From NCBI GenBank assembly GCA_902776195.1, contig CACYPF010000003.1:124001-188000 (forward strand): 64,000 bases of DNA. Direction: 5' to 3'. Source of the DNA: an uncultured Prevotellaceae bacterium (GTDB lineage: Bacteria > Bacteroidota > Bacteroidia > Bacteroidales > Bacteroidaceae). A program made the translations under genes and the position numbers. The notes below the pieces were generated by a model. That model was given only the letters and a program-made list of their open reading frames with translations. It made no database searches and was not told where the DNA came from. Positions 17,651 to 26,329 of this stretch are shown piece after piece (position 1 is the first letter of the stretch; the number at the start of each line of letters is the position of its first letter).

Positions 17651-17661
17651 GTTCTCTCCGC
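17651..17661 (+). repeat. Direct copy of the tRNA-Ser 3' end
   Basis: GTTCTCTCCGC at 17620-17630 (tRNA 3' end) recurs at 17651-17661. Short 3'-end copies beside a tRNA can mark old integration or excision. Here the copies are 31 bp apart, so at most a remnant. Confidence 0.4.
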
Positions 17662-17688
17662 AGGATGAACAGGTTCAAAAATTTCTCA

Positions 17689-17982
17689 TCACGTCCAGAA
17701 TTCCTTTTCTCCAGTACCTTCCATTTCTCCCTGACACTTCGGACAGGTGTGCATATCCCAAATCCTGATATTATCGCTGCCACATTGCAAACACAAACGG
17801 CCAGCCTCACTTCGATATGAGGGGGCGACATCTGCTATGATACCACCCACGACTATATTTTGGATGGTCTTGCAGTCAGGGCAAGACATAGGGGTAATCT
17901 GTTGACGGAACAATCCACGTCCCTCATACATCTCTGCCTCATATCCGCAGATCTTACAGCGATATTTCAGTTTCCAAGCCAT
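17689..17982 (-). CDS. Small zinc-ribbon protein
   Basis: 97 residues with four CxxC knuckles (CKIC, CPDC, CLQC, CPKC), i.e. two predicted zinc ribbons separated by a hydrophobic strand (NIVVGGIIADVAPS). No catalytic domain. It overlaps the DUF1294 gene by 16 bp and is last in a three-gene leftward unit with a YqiA-like hydrolase. Function unknown; nucleic-acid or protein binding is a guess from the fold. Confidence 0.75.
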   Translation of the reverse strand: MAWKLKYRCKICGYEAEMYEGRGLFRQQITPMSCPDCKTIQNIVVGGIIADVAPSYRSEAGRLCLQCGSDNIRIWDMHTCPKCQGEMEGTGEKEFWT

Positions 17983-18299
17983 CGTTTCAATAAATAACCA
18001 ATTAATGTAAGTTGAACAATGATGATAGCTGGTACACCATACTTGAACTTTTTATGCAGCGTCTTGTGATGCCAAATCTTCATTCCTGACCATGCACCTA
18101 TGCTTCCGCCTAAAACAGCCAAACCCAATAATGTCGTCTCTCTTATGCGCAACTTGGACATCTTGGTTTTCTTACGTCCCGTTGGTAGCAAGCGACCAGA
18201 GGTCGAGCGCCGCTTGTCGATACCGTACATGAAGAAAGTCACCACGTTGATGACAGCGAGGTAGGCAAGGATGATGTGTAGGAGGCTCTGTTCTTTCAT
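17967..18299 (-). CDS. DUF1294 membrane protein
   Basis: 110 residues with helices at about 6-25, 57-72 and 87-105. The DUF1294 signature is clear: FMYGIDKRR, then RIRETTLLGLAVLGGSIGAW and HHKTLHKKFKYG. A basic insert between DKRR and RIRE (TSGRLLPTGRKKTKMSK) is longer than in typical members. Its stop overlaps the zinc-ribbon start and its start overlaps the hydrolase stop by 4 bp, so translation is coupled. Function of the family is unknown. Confidence 0.85.
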   Translation of the reverse strand: MKEQSLLHIILAYLAVINVVTFFMYGIDKRRSTSGRLLPTGRKKTKMSKLRIRETTLLGLAVLGGSIGAWSGMKIWHHKTLHKKFKYGVPAIIIVQLTLIGYLLKRWLGN

Positions 18300-18898
18300 T
18301 TACTATCCAAATTGGTTCTAAGCAGCTTCTCTGCCAGAGGTACATACCAGTTACGGACTTCATCTGCTGTCGGAGTGTGACCTCCTGGGAAATGGTACGA
18401 CTTTTCGTAATGTTTCAAGAAGGTTGGTTCAAAGTGTGCCAACGTATCTCTTTCGCCGAACAATCCCCAGATTCGGTCTTTGAAGTCGGGATTGCAGTTG
18501 TCGAATTGAATAGCCTCCATTTCTGCAAACTCTTCAATCAAGGTCTCATCAATGACAAAGTCCTGTTTGCCGTCCTTTCGAGGTGACTTGTATTGGTGCT
18601 CACCAATACGCTGTTTGAGAAACTCTGTCATCTGGAAGTGAGGATTACCGAGTAAAGCAGGAACCCCCATGACAGGAGCCACCATCTGGGCATAGAAGGA
18701 ACCACAACTGTTGCCAATCAAGAGGTCAGGCTTCTCACTGTCAATCAGTCCACGAATAAAACTGACAGCTTCTTTCGGGTGCATCGGCAAGTCAGGCGTG
18801 ATAACATCCGCTTCACCCTCAAAAGCCTCTTTCAATGCAACAGCTGGTACGCACTGGCCACTGGCATAGAAACCGTGAAGGAACAGAATCTTCTTCAT
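18296..18898 (-). CDS. YqiA-like alpha/beta-hydrolase (esterase)
   Basis: 200 residues. Begins KKILFLHGFYASG (oxyanion HG), nucleophile elbow GNSCGS (GxSxG variant with Cys as the inner residue), acidic residue in FGERDTL and catalytic His in FPGGHTPT. This matches the UPF0227/YqiA esterases. Start taken at ATG 18898; ATG 18910 (MNEF) is equally possible, while 18943 falls inside the -7 box. First gene of a leftward unit with DUF1294 and the zinc-ribbon gene. Confidence 0.8.
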   Translation of the reverse strand: MKKILFLHGFYASGQCVPAVALKEAFEGEADVITPDLPMHPKEAVSFIRGLIDSEKPDLLIGNSCGSFYAQMVAPVMGVPALLGNPHFQMTEFLKQRIGEHQYKSPRKDGKQDFVIDETLIEEFAEMEAIQFDNCNPDFKDRIWGLFGERDTLAHFEPTFLKHYEKSYHFPGGHTPTADEVRNWYVPLAEKLLRTNLDSK

Positions 18899-18940
18899 AA
18901 ATTCGTTCATCGTTTCTCTTAAACTTTGTTTAATTGAGGA

Positions 18941-18948
18941 CAAAGTTA
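18941..18948 (-). promoter_or_regulatory. -7 box of the hydrolase-DUF1294-zinc ribbon unit
   Basis: TAACTTTG on the minus strand, 30-42 nt before the candidate start codons. Confidence 0.6.
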
Positions 18949-18970
18949 CTTATTTCTGCCCGATTTTGAC

Positions 18971-18978
18971 TACTTTTG
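18971..18978 (+). promoter_or_regulatory. -7 box of the YjbQ gene
   Basis: TACTTTTG, 33 nt before ATG 19012; divergent from the box at 18941. Confidence 0.6.
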
Positions 18979-19011
18979 CGTCAACAATTAGGAACATTTA
19001 TCAAAAAGCGA

Positions 19012-19425
19012 ATGATTCAGCAAGTAGAAATAACACTTATTCCCAAGTCAAGAGGCTTTCATCTGGTAACGAGCGAGATAATGCGTCAGTTGCCAGAACT
19101 GCCTAAGACTGGTATCCTCAACATATTCTGTAAGCATACGAGTTGTGGACTGAGCATCAATGAGAACGCTGACCCTGATGTTCGTGTAGACATGGAAACC
19201 ATCTTCAACCATCTTGTTCCAGAAAATCGTCCTGAGTACGAGCATACTCTGGAGGGTGCTGATGATATGCCAGCACATGCAAAGTCAACCCTGAGTGGTG
19301 TAAGCCTGACTATCCCTATTACCGACGGTCACCTGAACATGGGGACATGGCAGGGAATCTATTTCTGTGAATACCGCAATTATGGGGGGGCAAGAAAACT
19401 AGTAGTAACGATAATAGGAGAATAA
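19012..19425 (+). CDS. YjbQ/UPF0047 family protein
   Basis: 137 residues. Strong family signature HTSCGLSINENADPDVR and the C-terminal PITDGHLNMGTWQGIYFCEYR. Members rescue thiamine auxotrophs by a side activity (secondary thiamine-phosphate synthase) but the main role is not known. Start at ATG 19012 (MIQQVEITL); the frame from 18976 overlaps the promoter. Confidence 0.9.
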   Translation: MIQQVEITLIPKSRGFHLVTSEIMRQLPELPKTGILNIFCKHTSCGLSINENADPDVRVDMETIFNHLVPENRPEYEHTLEGADDMPAHAKSTLSGVSLTIPITDGHLNMGTWQGIYFCEYRNYGGARKLVVTIIGE

Positions 19426-19426
19426 T

Positions 19427-19486
19427 ATGAACCTTTTAGAGCTTATTAAGGAGAGATATAGTTGCGGAGTACAAGACTTTGGATAA
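19427..19486 (+). pseudogene. Nitroreductase stub (first 19 codons only)
   Basis: The frame MNLLELIKERYSCGVQDFG is like the start of NfsA/FRP-type nitroreductases (typically NLLELIKERYSxRxY) but stops after 19 codons. The bases after it run into the next convergent gene with no nitroreductase sequence left. It lies one base after the YjbQ stop. I read it as a deletion remnant. Confidence 0.65.
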
Positions 19487-19517
19487 TGGTTTGATGATGC
19501 CCCCCTGGTGAGCTTCT

Positions 19518-20702
19518 TTATTTGTCTGACTCTACGCTACGGATACAACTCAACGCATTGAGCGTACGGGGATAGCCGATGAAGGGAAGGTTGGATGAGA
19601 TGACAGCAATGAGTATGTCTTTATCGTTGCCTACGTGGAAGTTGCCTGCAATGTGCCCTTTCAACTGTGGCTCACAACCACCTTGGGCGGCAAGGAAACA
19701 GAAGGTAATCAGTTCACGCATTTTCAGATTGAGCCCCGTGCGAGTATAGTAGTCGCCAAAGCAGTTGTCGGCAAGCCATTTATTGATATGTCGGCTATCC
19801 TCGGGACCAGACTTCCAGAAGTCGCGCATCCCATCACCGAAGCAACCGACCTGGACCTTGGTGCCAGCCTCACGGCGGGTTTCCTTCGTGGTAGTCTGTT
19901 GCGAAGCCAATGGCAGGGCGATGCCGTGAGCAGTCAGAATCTCGTTGGTGGCTGTCAGGAACGGGCGGACACGCCCCATGCCCAGATATGCCGTAGCCTG
20001 ATAGACGATTTCCTTCACTTCAATAGGTGTCACGCCTTTGACGAGTGCTTCGGGCAGCAGTTCGCGGTATTCGTCGATGCCCTGACATCCTAAGAGCGTG
20101 GCAAGGTAGCAGATATAGCGGGTGTGGTCATCGAGGTGCGTCTTCACCTGTTCCACCACCTCATCGAAGGCAAAGTCATCGAAACGCTGCATGTATTCAG
20201 CATCGGTCACACTGAGAAGGGTATTGCTGGCAGGCAGTTTATCATACTCTGCATCCGTGACAGGCTCCAGCCATTCGTTCGACGCACCTTCTTCAACCTT
20301 TGTCATATAGGTGATATGTTGCATCCATGAGTCTTTGGCAGCTCCGTGCCAGTGTTTCGCCTCGGCGGGGATGGCTACAACTACACCAGGATGCAGTGCT
20401 ACAGGCTTCTTGCCTTCCTCAACATACCAGCCGTGTCCAGCCACACACACGAGTACCTGCACCGACTTATGATGGATGTGCCAGTTGTTGCGGCATCGTG
20501 GTTCGAAGGTGACGTTCACTGGACCACCGTTCTCGGCATCGAGCGGAGCCAGATAACTATTACCGATGAAATACTTGGCGTAGGCGGTGTTCAGTTCGCC
20601 TTTCGGCCATACGTTAAAATCGACATTCTCTTTCATATTCTCTTGTGCGTTAATGTTCGACACTGCCAAGAGCAGTGCGATAATAGTGGTGATAATTCTC
20701 AT
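19518..20702 (-). CDS. Exported cupin plus carboxymuconolactone decarboxylase-like protein
   Basis: 394 residues with signal peptide (MRIITTIIALLLAVSNINAQ). A cupin domain follows (about 55-125: WHIHHKSVQVLVCVAGHGWYV, then AIPAEAKHWHGA), carrying the His ligands of a metal site. Two carboxymuconolactone decarboxylase/AhpD-like helical domains come after it (about 185-250 and 310-380, the second with ELITFCFLAAQGGCEPQLKGHI). Such cupin-CMD proteins may act on quinone or gamma-lactone-like substrates; substrate unknown. It overlaps the disrupted amidohydrolase gene by 4 bp and was probably part of a redox cluster with it and the aldo/keto reductase. Confidence 0.85.
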   Translation of the reverse strand: MRIITTIIALLLAVSNINAQENMKENVDFNVWPKGELNTAYAKYFIGNSYLAPLDAENGGPVNVTFEPRCRNNWHIHHKSVQVLVCVAGHGWYVEEGKKPVALHPGVVVAIPAEAKHWHGAAKDSWMQHITYMTKVEEGASNEWLEPVTDAEYDKLPASNTLLSVTDAEYMQRFDDFAFDEVVEQVKTHLDDHTRYICYLATLLGCQGIDEYRELLPEALVKGVTPIEVKEIVYQATAYLGMGRVRPFLTATNEILTAHGIALPLASQQTTTKETRREAGTKVQVGCFGDGMRDFWKSGPEDSRHINKWLADNCFGDYYTRTGLNLKMRELITFCFLAAQGGCEPQLKGHIAGNFHVGNDKDILIAVISSNLPFIGYPRTLNALSCIRSVESDK

Positions 20703-21174
20703 TGTCTTGTCTGAAATAATAGTTGGGCATTCTTGCATAGGATCATTTCGCGGAATGGCGCAAGGTCCGTCTCAGTCGTGAGATACTGCTTCATGTGCTG
20801 GAGACTTTGTGTCAGCACTTGAGGAGCCACGTAGGGATAGTCTGAGCCATAAAGCAGATGGTCGGGCGTGGTGATGGTGAGCAGCATGCGGATAATCATG
20901 GGAGAGTGAGAACCGGCAAGGTCATAATAAAGGGCTGCGGAGCCGCCAATGTCAATACCGATGTCTGAACTCCTGCTTCGTCCATCCACTTCAGATGCCC
21001 CTCAGCATCGTACTTGGGTAAAGGAAAACCCTCGTCCATCAACCTGCCCTCACTTTCGAGAGTCGACAAGAACTCAGGGGTGATGAGGTGGCTATGCACA
21101 TCTATCACGCCCTGAGCCTCTATTTCAGTTGCAACCATCATAGACAGCAACAATAGCGGTAGTAAATTCTTCAT
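20699..21174 (-). pseudogene. Amidohydrolase (ACMSD-like), internal deletion and frameshift
   Basis: Two frames together give the ends of an exported amidohydrolase. The upstream frame (20896-21174) has a signal peptide, the metal motif DVHSHL and GVQTSVLTLAAPQP. The downstream frame (20699-20989) has YYDLAGSHSP and HLLYGSDYPYVA, the C-terminal metal motif. The roughly 150 residues that normally separate them are missing, and the join at about 20930-20950 is out of frame. The product would lack the central catalytic part, so the gene is dead unless the frames are read as separate peptides. Confidence 0.8.
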
Positions 21175-21187
21175 TCTTTACTTCCAA

Positions 21188-22123
21188 TTACTCCATCGAG
21201 TGTTCCCAGCCACCACGGGTGTCAATACCAGTAGCATCAGCGAGTTGTTCTAAACGTGCCACCTCCTCGGCTGTCAATTGAATCTTCTCTGCCTCGGCAG
21301 CCTCGATGACGTGACGCTCCTTTGTGGCTCCGATAATGGGCATTGTACCTTTGGCGATAGCCCATGCGATACCTATCTGCGAACAGCTCGCACCGTATTT
21401 CTTGCCGATGGCAGTCATCTCGTTGGTGAGTGCCTCCAGCTGTGGCAGTACGGGGTTGTACTTCTGTCCTCGGTCACTCTCCTCGGGCAGTGGGTTCTCC
21501 TTATTATATTTACCAGAGAGTGCACCCTGCTCCAGCACCATATATGCCCAGAACTCAATACCGTTCTCCTTGCAGTAATCCAGCACACCACCTTTTTCTG
21601 ATGAACGGTATAACAATGAGAAATGATTCTGTACGGCAGAGATCTTGAAGCCAGCCTCACCCAGAATCTCGTTGGCACGCTGAATCTCCTTGATGTTATG
21701 GTTTGACACACCTACACGCTTCACCTTGCCCGACTTGAGCAGGGGAATCAACCCGGGGGTCCAACGTTCTACGTCCATCGGATTGTGAATCCAGTAGATG
21801 TCAATATATGTACAGCCCATGCGCTCGATTGAGGCATCAGCCATCTTCTCCACATTATCATCGTAGAACTCCGCAATTTGTGGCGTGAATTTCGTTGAGA
21901 TCTGTACGTCCCCACGTTTATATTCTTTCGCCAGAGAACCGAGAATTTTCTCCGACTCGCCCATACCGTATGCCGTAGCGGTATCCCACAGGCTCAGCCC
22001 AGCCCTCATTGCCGCATCGAATACGGGCTTCAAGTTCTCCACATCGGTCTTGCTGCCGAATACCTTGTCTCCGCCAAATGCTCCTGCGCCCCATGCCCAA
22101 GTACCTAATGCAATTTTTGCCAT
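21188..22123 (-). CDS. Aldo/keto reductase
   Basis: NADPH-dependent oxidoreductase of 311 residues with TIM-barrel. Catalytic tetrad residues are visible: Asp in LWDTATAYG, Tyr in the same motif, Lys in ISTKF and His in YWIHNP. The NADP-binding C-terminal segment is PIIGATKERHVIEAAE. Resembles bacterial AKR5/AKR11-like proteins; substrate unknown. It sits upstream of the damaged amidohydrolase and the cupin gene, all leftward, with promoter 22152-22159. Confidence 0.93.
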   Translation of the reverse strand: MAKIALGTWAWGAGAFGGDKVFGSKTDVENLKPVFDAAMRAGLSLWDTATAYGMGESEKILGSLAKEYKRGDVQISTKFTPQIAEFYDDNVEKMADASIERMGCTYIDIYWIHNPMDVERWTPGLIPLLKSGKVKRVGVSNHNIKEIQRANEILGEAGFKISAVQNHFSLLYRSSEKGGVLDYCKENGIEFWAYMVLEQGALSGKYNKENPLPEESDRGQKYNPVLPQLEALTNEMTAIGKKYGASCSQIGIAWAIAKGTMPIIGATKERHVIEAAEAEKIQLTAEEVARLEQLADATGIDTRGGWEHSME

Positions 22124-22151
22124 AATTTCTTTTATTTTATTTTAGATGGTG

Positions 22152-22159
22152 CAAAATTA
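22152..22159 (-). promoter_or_regulatory. -7 box of the aldo/keto reductase unit
   Basis: TAATTTTG on the minus strand, 28 nt before ATG 22123. Confidence 0.6.
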
Positions 22160-22309
22160 CAAAGAAACAGTAGAAGAGCCCCTATGCGTTTTACTGATAA
22201 AATGACCAAAATTACGGATTCTCGATTTTTATTGCTCATGGTTTATTGGTTATGTTGCAATTTTAAATAAAATAATTGTAATGACCGGGTATTTTCCGAT
22301 TTTTATGCT

Positions 22310-22317
22310 TACCTTTG
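22310..22317 (+). promoter_or_regulatory. -7 box of the exbB operon
   Basis: TACCTTTG, 21 nt before ATG 22339. It overlaps the in-frame TTG at 22315, which argues against that codon as start. Confidence 0.65.
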
Positions 22318-22338
22318 CATCAAATTGAAAGAAAAAGG

Positions 22339-23160
22339 ATGAAAAAGTTAATAGTTTTTCTTGTCATGGTTTGTCTGACTGTATGTCTTCAGTCGGCAAT
22401 GGCACAACCCAAGCAGCCTGCAGACTCTGTGGAATTAGTGGTAAATGACACGCTGGCAGCAGATTCTGCGATGGCATTGGTGGATGCAGACCTGAACGGT
22501 ATGGATGTCACAGAGGGCGGGGGACTGCATAAATTGTTGAAATCTAAGTTTATCGAAGGCTCTGCGGGCTTTATGTCCCTGGTGGCTCTCGCCCTGGTCA
22601 TCGGTCTTGCTTTCTGTATTGAGCGTATTATTTATCTGACGCTGTCGGAGATAAACGCCAAGAAACTGATGCAGGACATCGATGCCAAGTTGATGGAGAA
22701 TGACGTGGAGGGTGCCAAAGACCTCTGTCGTCAGACCCGTGGTCCTGTGGCAAGTATCTGTTATCAGGGCTTGTTGCATATCAAGGAACCCTTGGACCAG
22801 ATAGACCGTCAGCTGACGAATTATGGTACCGTGCAGATTTCCAACATGGAAAAGGGGTGTTCGTGGATTAAGTTGTTCATCGCTGTCGCTCCCTCTTTAG
22901 GATTCTTAGGTACAGTCATCGGAATGGTGATGGCTTTCGACCAGATACAGACAGCAGGGGATATCAGTCCTACGATAGTCGCCTCAGGTATGAAGGTGGC
23001 ACTGATTACTACCATCTTTGGTATTATCGTTGCTTTGATCTTGCAGTTCTTCTATAACTATATTCTCTCAAAGATAGAACATCTGACCTCTCAGATGGAG
23101 GAGAGTGCGATTACTTTGATGGACTCTGTCACCAAGTATAAAGGAGCGAAGAATGGCTAA
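22339..23160 (+). CDS. exbB: MotA/TolQ/ExbB proton channel protein
   Basis: 273 residues, inner-membrane part of a proton-driven motor that powers a TonB or Tol-like transducer. It has an N-terminal signal-like helix, one helix at about 78-98, and the characteristic pair near the C-terminus (SLGFLGTVIGMVMAF and MKVALITTIFGIIVALIL). Followed by an 8-bp overlap with the next gene. The cluster exbB-X-exbD-exbD is a usual Bacteroidota arrangement. Confidence 0.92.
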   Translation: MKKLIVFLVMVCLTVCLQSAMAQPKQPADSVELVVNDTLAADSAMALVDADLNGMDVTEGGGLHKLLKSKFIEGSAGFMSLVALALVIGLAFCIERIIYLTLSEINAKKLMQDIDAKLMENDVEGAKDLCRQTRGPVASICYQGLLHIKEPLDQIDRQLTNYGTVQISNMEKGCSWIKLFIAVAPSLGFLGTVIGMVMAFDQIQTAGDISPTIVASGMKVALITTIFGIIVALILQFFYNYILSKIEHLTSQMEESAITLMDSVTKYKGAKNG

Positions 23161-23533
23161 TATGGGTGGTTACATCTTGGCGGAAGTCATGCTATGGTTG
23201 ATGTATGCCATACTGCTTTTGGCATTGATAGCCGTTGTTGCATCGGCAGTACATTCCCTACGCCATCGCTATGACAGTATAGCAGCCAGCAATCGTGTAC
23301 CTCGTAAGACTATCGCTTGGGGAGTGGCAGGGCTTACCGTCCTCTTGTTGTTAGTTGCATGCTTGGCTGGCTCCTCACAGCCATTACTGATCAATGGCAT
23401 CAGTTATACCGACCGTTTCTGGTTGAAAGCAACTGACGGACTGATTGTATCGTCTCTTGTCTTGATTGTGATTGCCGCTTGTTTTGTTGTTTATGGCATG
23501 TCGGGTATCAATAGAAAACTAAAAGGTAAATAA
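23153..23533 (+). CDS. Small membrane protein of the exb cluster
   Basis: 126 residues with three predicted helices (about 8-30, 51-70 and 96-115) and short polar ends. No motif I can name. It overlaps exbB by 8 bp and precedes the first exbD by 1 bp, so it is translated with them. Similar small membrane proteins lie between exbB and exbD in related genomes; a role as accessory subunit is inference. Confidence 0.75.
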   Translation: MANMGGYILAEVMLWLMYAILLLALIAVVASAVHSLRHRYDSIAASNRVPRKTIAWGVAGLTVLLLLVACLAGSSQPLLINGISYTDRFWLKATDGLIVSSLVLIVIAACFVVYGMSGINRKLKGK

Positions 23534-23534
23534 T

Positions 23535-24053
23535 ATGTTCTTCCGTCGTCGTCAGAGAGAGATTCCAGAACTCAACACTACATCAACAGCCGACATCTCG
23601 TTCATGCTGTTGGTGTTCTTCTTGGTGACTTCCTCGATGGATACGGACAAAGGACTGTCACGTCAATTACCGCCGGTGGATGACCAGCCACAGAAGGAGA
23701 TAGATATCAGTCGCAGTAATGTGATGCAAATACGACTTGACAAGAACGACTCTTTGTGGATTGACGACAAAGCTGTGTCGTTCGCAGTCTTACAACAGCA
23801 GGTGGAATCGTTTGTCGCCAGTCGGCAGACAGAGCAGTATGTGGTGGGTGTCCAGACCGACCGTTCCACCAGTTATGCTGCCTATTTTGAGATGCAGAAT
23901 ACGATTGTCGCTGCTTTTCATGCCATGAGAGAGAAGATGGCATTACAACGCTATGGACATGATTTCTCGCAGTGTACGCCAGAGGAGCGTGAGGTCATTG
24001 TTCGGCGTTTCCCTTTACGTATCAGTGAGGCACGACCAACCGTAGAAGAATGA
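23535..24053 (+). CDS. exbD: ExbD/TolR biopolymer transport protein
   Basis: 172 residues. Typical ExbD: short basic N-terminus (FFRRRQREIPELNTTS), one helix with the proton-carrying aspartate (TADISFMLLVFFLVTSSM) and a periplasmic domain. It forms the stator pore with ExbB. The second ExbD follows after 13 bp and differs in length and sequence, so the motor may use a hetero-ExbD pair. Confidence 0.92.
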   Translation: MFFRRRQREIPELNTTSTADISFMLLVFFLVTSSMDTDKGLSRQLPPVDDQPQKEIDISRSNVMQIRLDKNDSLWIDDKAVSFAVLQQQVESFVASRQTEQYVVGVQTDRSTSYAAYFEMQNTIVAAFHAMREKMALQRYGHDFSQCTPEEREVIVRRFPLRISEARPTVEE

Positions 24054-24066
24054 GAGGATTGAAGTT

Positions 24067-24543
24067 ATGAGTCGTTTCCGTCGTCGATATAATCATGAAA
24101 TGCCTGGATTGAATCTTGCCTCAATGCCTGATTTGATCTTCACGGTTCTGTTTTTCTTTATGATAGTGACCCATATGCGTCAGACAGAGTTGAAAGTGCG
24201 TTATGTGGTACCTCAAGGTACGGAGTTGGAGAAAACAGGTTATAAAGGCAGTGTAGTGTATCTGTATATCGGACACCCTGTGGACGAGCAAGGGAGAGTG
24301 ATATCTGACGAGATACGCATCCAGGTGAACGACCATATCGTGTCAGTCCATGAGATACCGGGAGCTATTGCTGAGGCTCGTGACCGTATGTCAAGTGAGG
24401 ACAGGATGCGTATGACGGTCAGTGTCCATGTCGACCGTGATACGGACATGGGTGTTGTCAACGACGTGAAGCAGGCTTTGCGACAGGCAGGAGCCTTACA
24501 CATCAATTACTCAGCGACAAATAAAGAGACAATAAAAAAGTAA
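24067..24543 (+). CDS. Second ExbD/TolR protein
   Basis: 158 residues with the same plan as its neighbour: basic start (SRFRRRYNHEMPGLNLAS), helix with aspartate (MPDLIFTVLFFFMIVTHM) and periplasmic domain. Two ExbD copies in a row are common in Bacteroidota. Last motor gene before the Lrp regulator, 12 bp downstream. Confidence 0.9.
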   Translation: MSRFRRRYNHEMPGLNLASMPDLIFTVLFFFMIVTHMRQTELKVRYVVPQGTELEKTGYKGSVVYLYIGHPVDEQGRVISDEIRIQVNDHIVSVHEIPGAIAEARDRMSSEDRMRMTVSVHVDRDTDMGVVNDVKQALRQAGALHINYSATNKETIKK

Positions 24544-24555
24544 AATATAAATATT

Positions 24556-25035
24556 ATGGCAGTACAGAAACTTGATCATTTAGATAAGAAGATTCTTCGT
24601 ATGATAGCAGATGATGCCCGTGTGCCCTTCTTGGAAGTGGCACGTGCCTGCAATGTCAGTGGGGCGGCGATTCATCAGCGTATCCAGAAGTTGACGAACC
24701 AGGGAATATTAAAGGGATCGCAGTTCGTGATTGATCCGGAGAAGATAGGCTATGAGACCTGTGCCTATATTGGACTGAACCTGAAGAACCCTGAAGATTT
24801 CGACAAGGTGGTTGCTGAGCTGCAGAAGATTCCTGAAGTGACGGAGTGCCATTACACCACTGGTAACTTCGATATGTTCATCAAGATCTATGCGATGAAC
24901 AACCATCACCTGTTGAATATCATCCATGACAAATTGCAACCGCTTGGTCTTTCCAGCAGTGAGACACTGATATCCTTCCACTCTGCCTTCAACAGGCAGT
25001 TGCCCGTGGTGGACGCTCCTATCTTGGAGGATTAG
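24556..25035 (+). CDS. Lrp/AsnC family transcriptional regulator
   Basis: 159 residues: N-terminal winged helix (LDKKILRMIADDARVPFLEVARACNVSGAAIHQRIQKL) and C-terminal RAM/AsnC ligand domain (CAYIGLNL, VTECHYTTGNFDMFIKI). Members sense amino acids or other small ligands and form octamers. It lies 12 bp after the second exbD, probably on the same mRNA. Its 3' end is 3 bp from the convergent folA stop. Target genes unknown. Confidence 0.94.
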   Translation: MAVQKLDHLDKKILRMIADDARVPFLEVARACNVSGAAIHQRIQKLTNQGILKGSQFVIDPEKIGYETCAYIGLNLKNPEDFDKVVAELQKIPEVTECHYTTGNFDMFIKIYAMNNHHLLNIIHDKLQPLGLSSSETLISFHSAFNRQLPVVDAPILED

Positions 25036-25038
25036 CCG

Positions 25039-25515
25039 TTAGCGGACGTAGTCGACAAAGGCGTATTCGAAAGCATGCTTCTCATCTTTCGGATGTGCCT
25101 CTTTCGTTTCCACCTTCCAGTCACTATAGTCAGGGAAGAAAGCATCAGCCTCCCTGGGCGTGTCGTCAATCTCCGTCAGACAGAGACGGTCGGCAAACTT
25201 AATAGCCTGCTCGTAGACCCGTGCCCCACCTATTATATATATGTCCTCGTCAGACCGGCAACTCAGGAGTGCCTCCTCCAGTGTCGGGAATACCTCACAG
25301 CCAGGCAGTTCCTTGGTGGTACGGCTCAGCACCACATTCCTGCGGTTAGGCAGTGCTCCCTTGGGCAGACTCTCAAAGGTGTTACGCCCCATGATGATGG
25401 TATGTCCCGTTGTCAACGCCTTGAAACGCTTCAGGTCGTTGGGCAACCAATACAATAGCTTATTCTCAAAACCGATGGCACGATTTTTTGCCACCGCTGC
25501 AATAATAGTAATCAT
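25039..25515 (-). CDS. folA: Dihydrofolate reductase
   Basis: Reduces dihydrofolate to tetrahydrofolate with NADPH, restoring the cofactor oxidised by ThyA. 158 residues, normal length: ITIIAAVAKNRAIGFENKLLYWLPNDLKRFK, GRNTFESLP, VVLSRT and IYIIGGARVYEQAI are all canonical. It is third in the rsmF-thyA-folA unit. The gap to thyA consists almost entirely of a 7-bp repeat array (25516-25543). Confidence 0.97.
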   Translation of the reverse strand: MITIIAAVAKNRAIGFENKLLYWLPNDLKRFKALTTGHTIIMGRNTFESLPKGALPNRRNVVLSRTTKELPGCEVFPTLEEALLSCRSDEDIYIIGGARVYEQAIKFADRLCLTEIDDTPREADAFFPDYSDWKVETKEAHPKDEKHAFEYAFVDYVR

Positions 25516-25543
25516 AACTATGAACTAAGAACTATGAACTAAA
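25516..25543. repeat. 7-bp tandem repeat at the thyA-folA junction
   Basis: AACTATG, AACTAAG, AACTATG, AACTAAA: four heptads in a row that fill the gap and include the thyA stop codon (25539-25541). Copy-number change would alter the spacing between the two cistrons. Confidence 0.75.
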
Positions 25544-26329
25544 CACTTACCTCCGCTTTAATATGTGGCCATGGGTCATAGCCCTCCAACTCAAAGTCCT
25601 CGAACTGGAAATCAAAAATATCCTTGACATCAGGATTGATCTTCATCGTAGGCAGTGGGCGAGGCTCACGGGTGAGCTGCAGCTTCGCCTGCTCGATATG
25701 GTTCAGGTAGAGATGCGTGTCACCAGTGGTATGGATGAAGTCACCTGCCTTCAGTCCTGTCACCTGTGCCATCATCTGCAACAGCAGGGCATACGATGCG
25801 ATGTTGAAGGGAACACCCAGGAAGGTGTCTGCCGACCGCTGGTAGAGTTGGAGCGATAAACGTCCGTCGGCAACATAGAACTGGAAGATGGTATGACAGG
25901 GGGGCAGTGCCATTTTGTTGACCTCAGCGACATTCCATGCCGACACGATCATACGGCGGGAGTCTGGATTCGTCTTCAACTGGTCGACCACATATTTGAT
26001 CTGGTCGATGGTGCCACCGTCATAGTCAGGCCATGAGCGCCACTGATGTCCATAGACAGGACCCAGGTCGCCGTTCTCGTCAGCCCACTCGTCCCAGATA
26101 CTCACCTTATGGTCCTTGAGGTACTTGATGTTCGTGTCACCACGCAGGAACCAAAGCAGTTCGTAGATGATAGATTTCAAGTGCAGTTTCTTGGTCGTCA
26201 GTAGCGGAAAACCGTCTTCTAAGTTATAACGTGACTGTGTTCCGAAGATGCTGATGGTACCAGTACCTGTGCGGTCACCCTTTTGGGTGCCCTCCGTCAG
26301 GATGCGGTTCAGTATGTCTAAATATTGTT

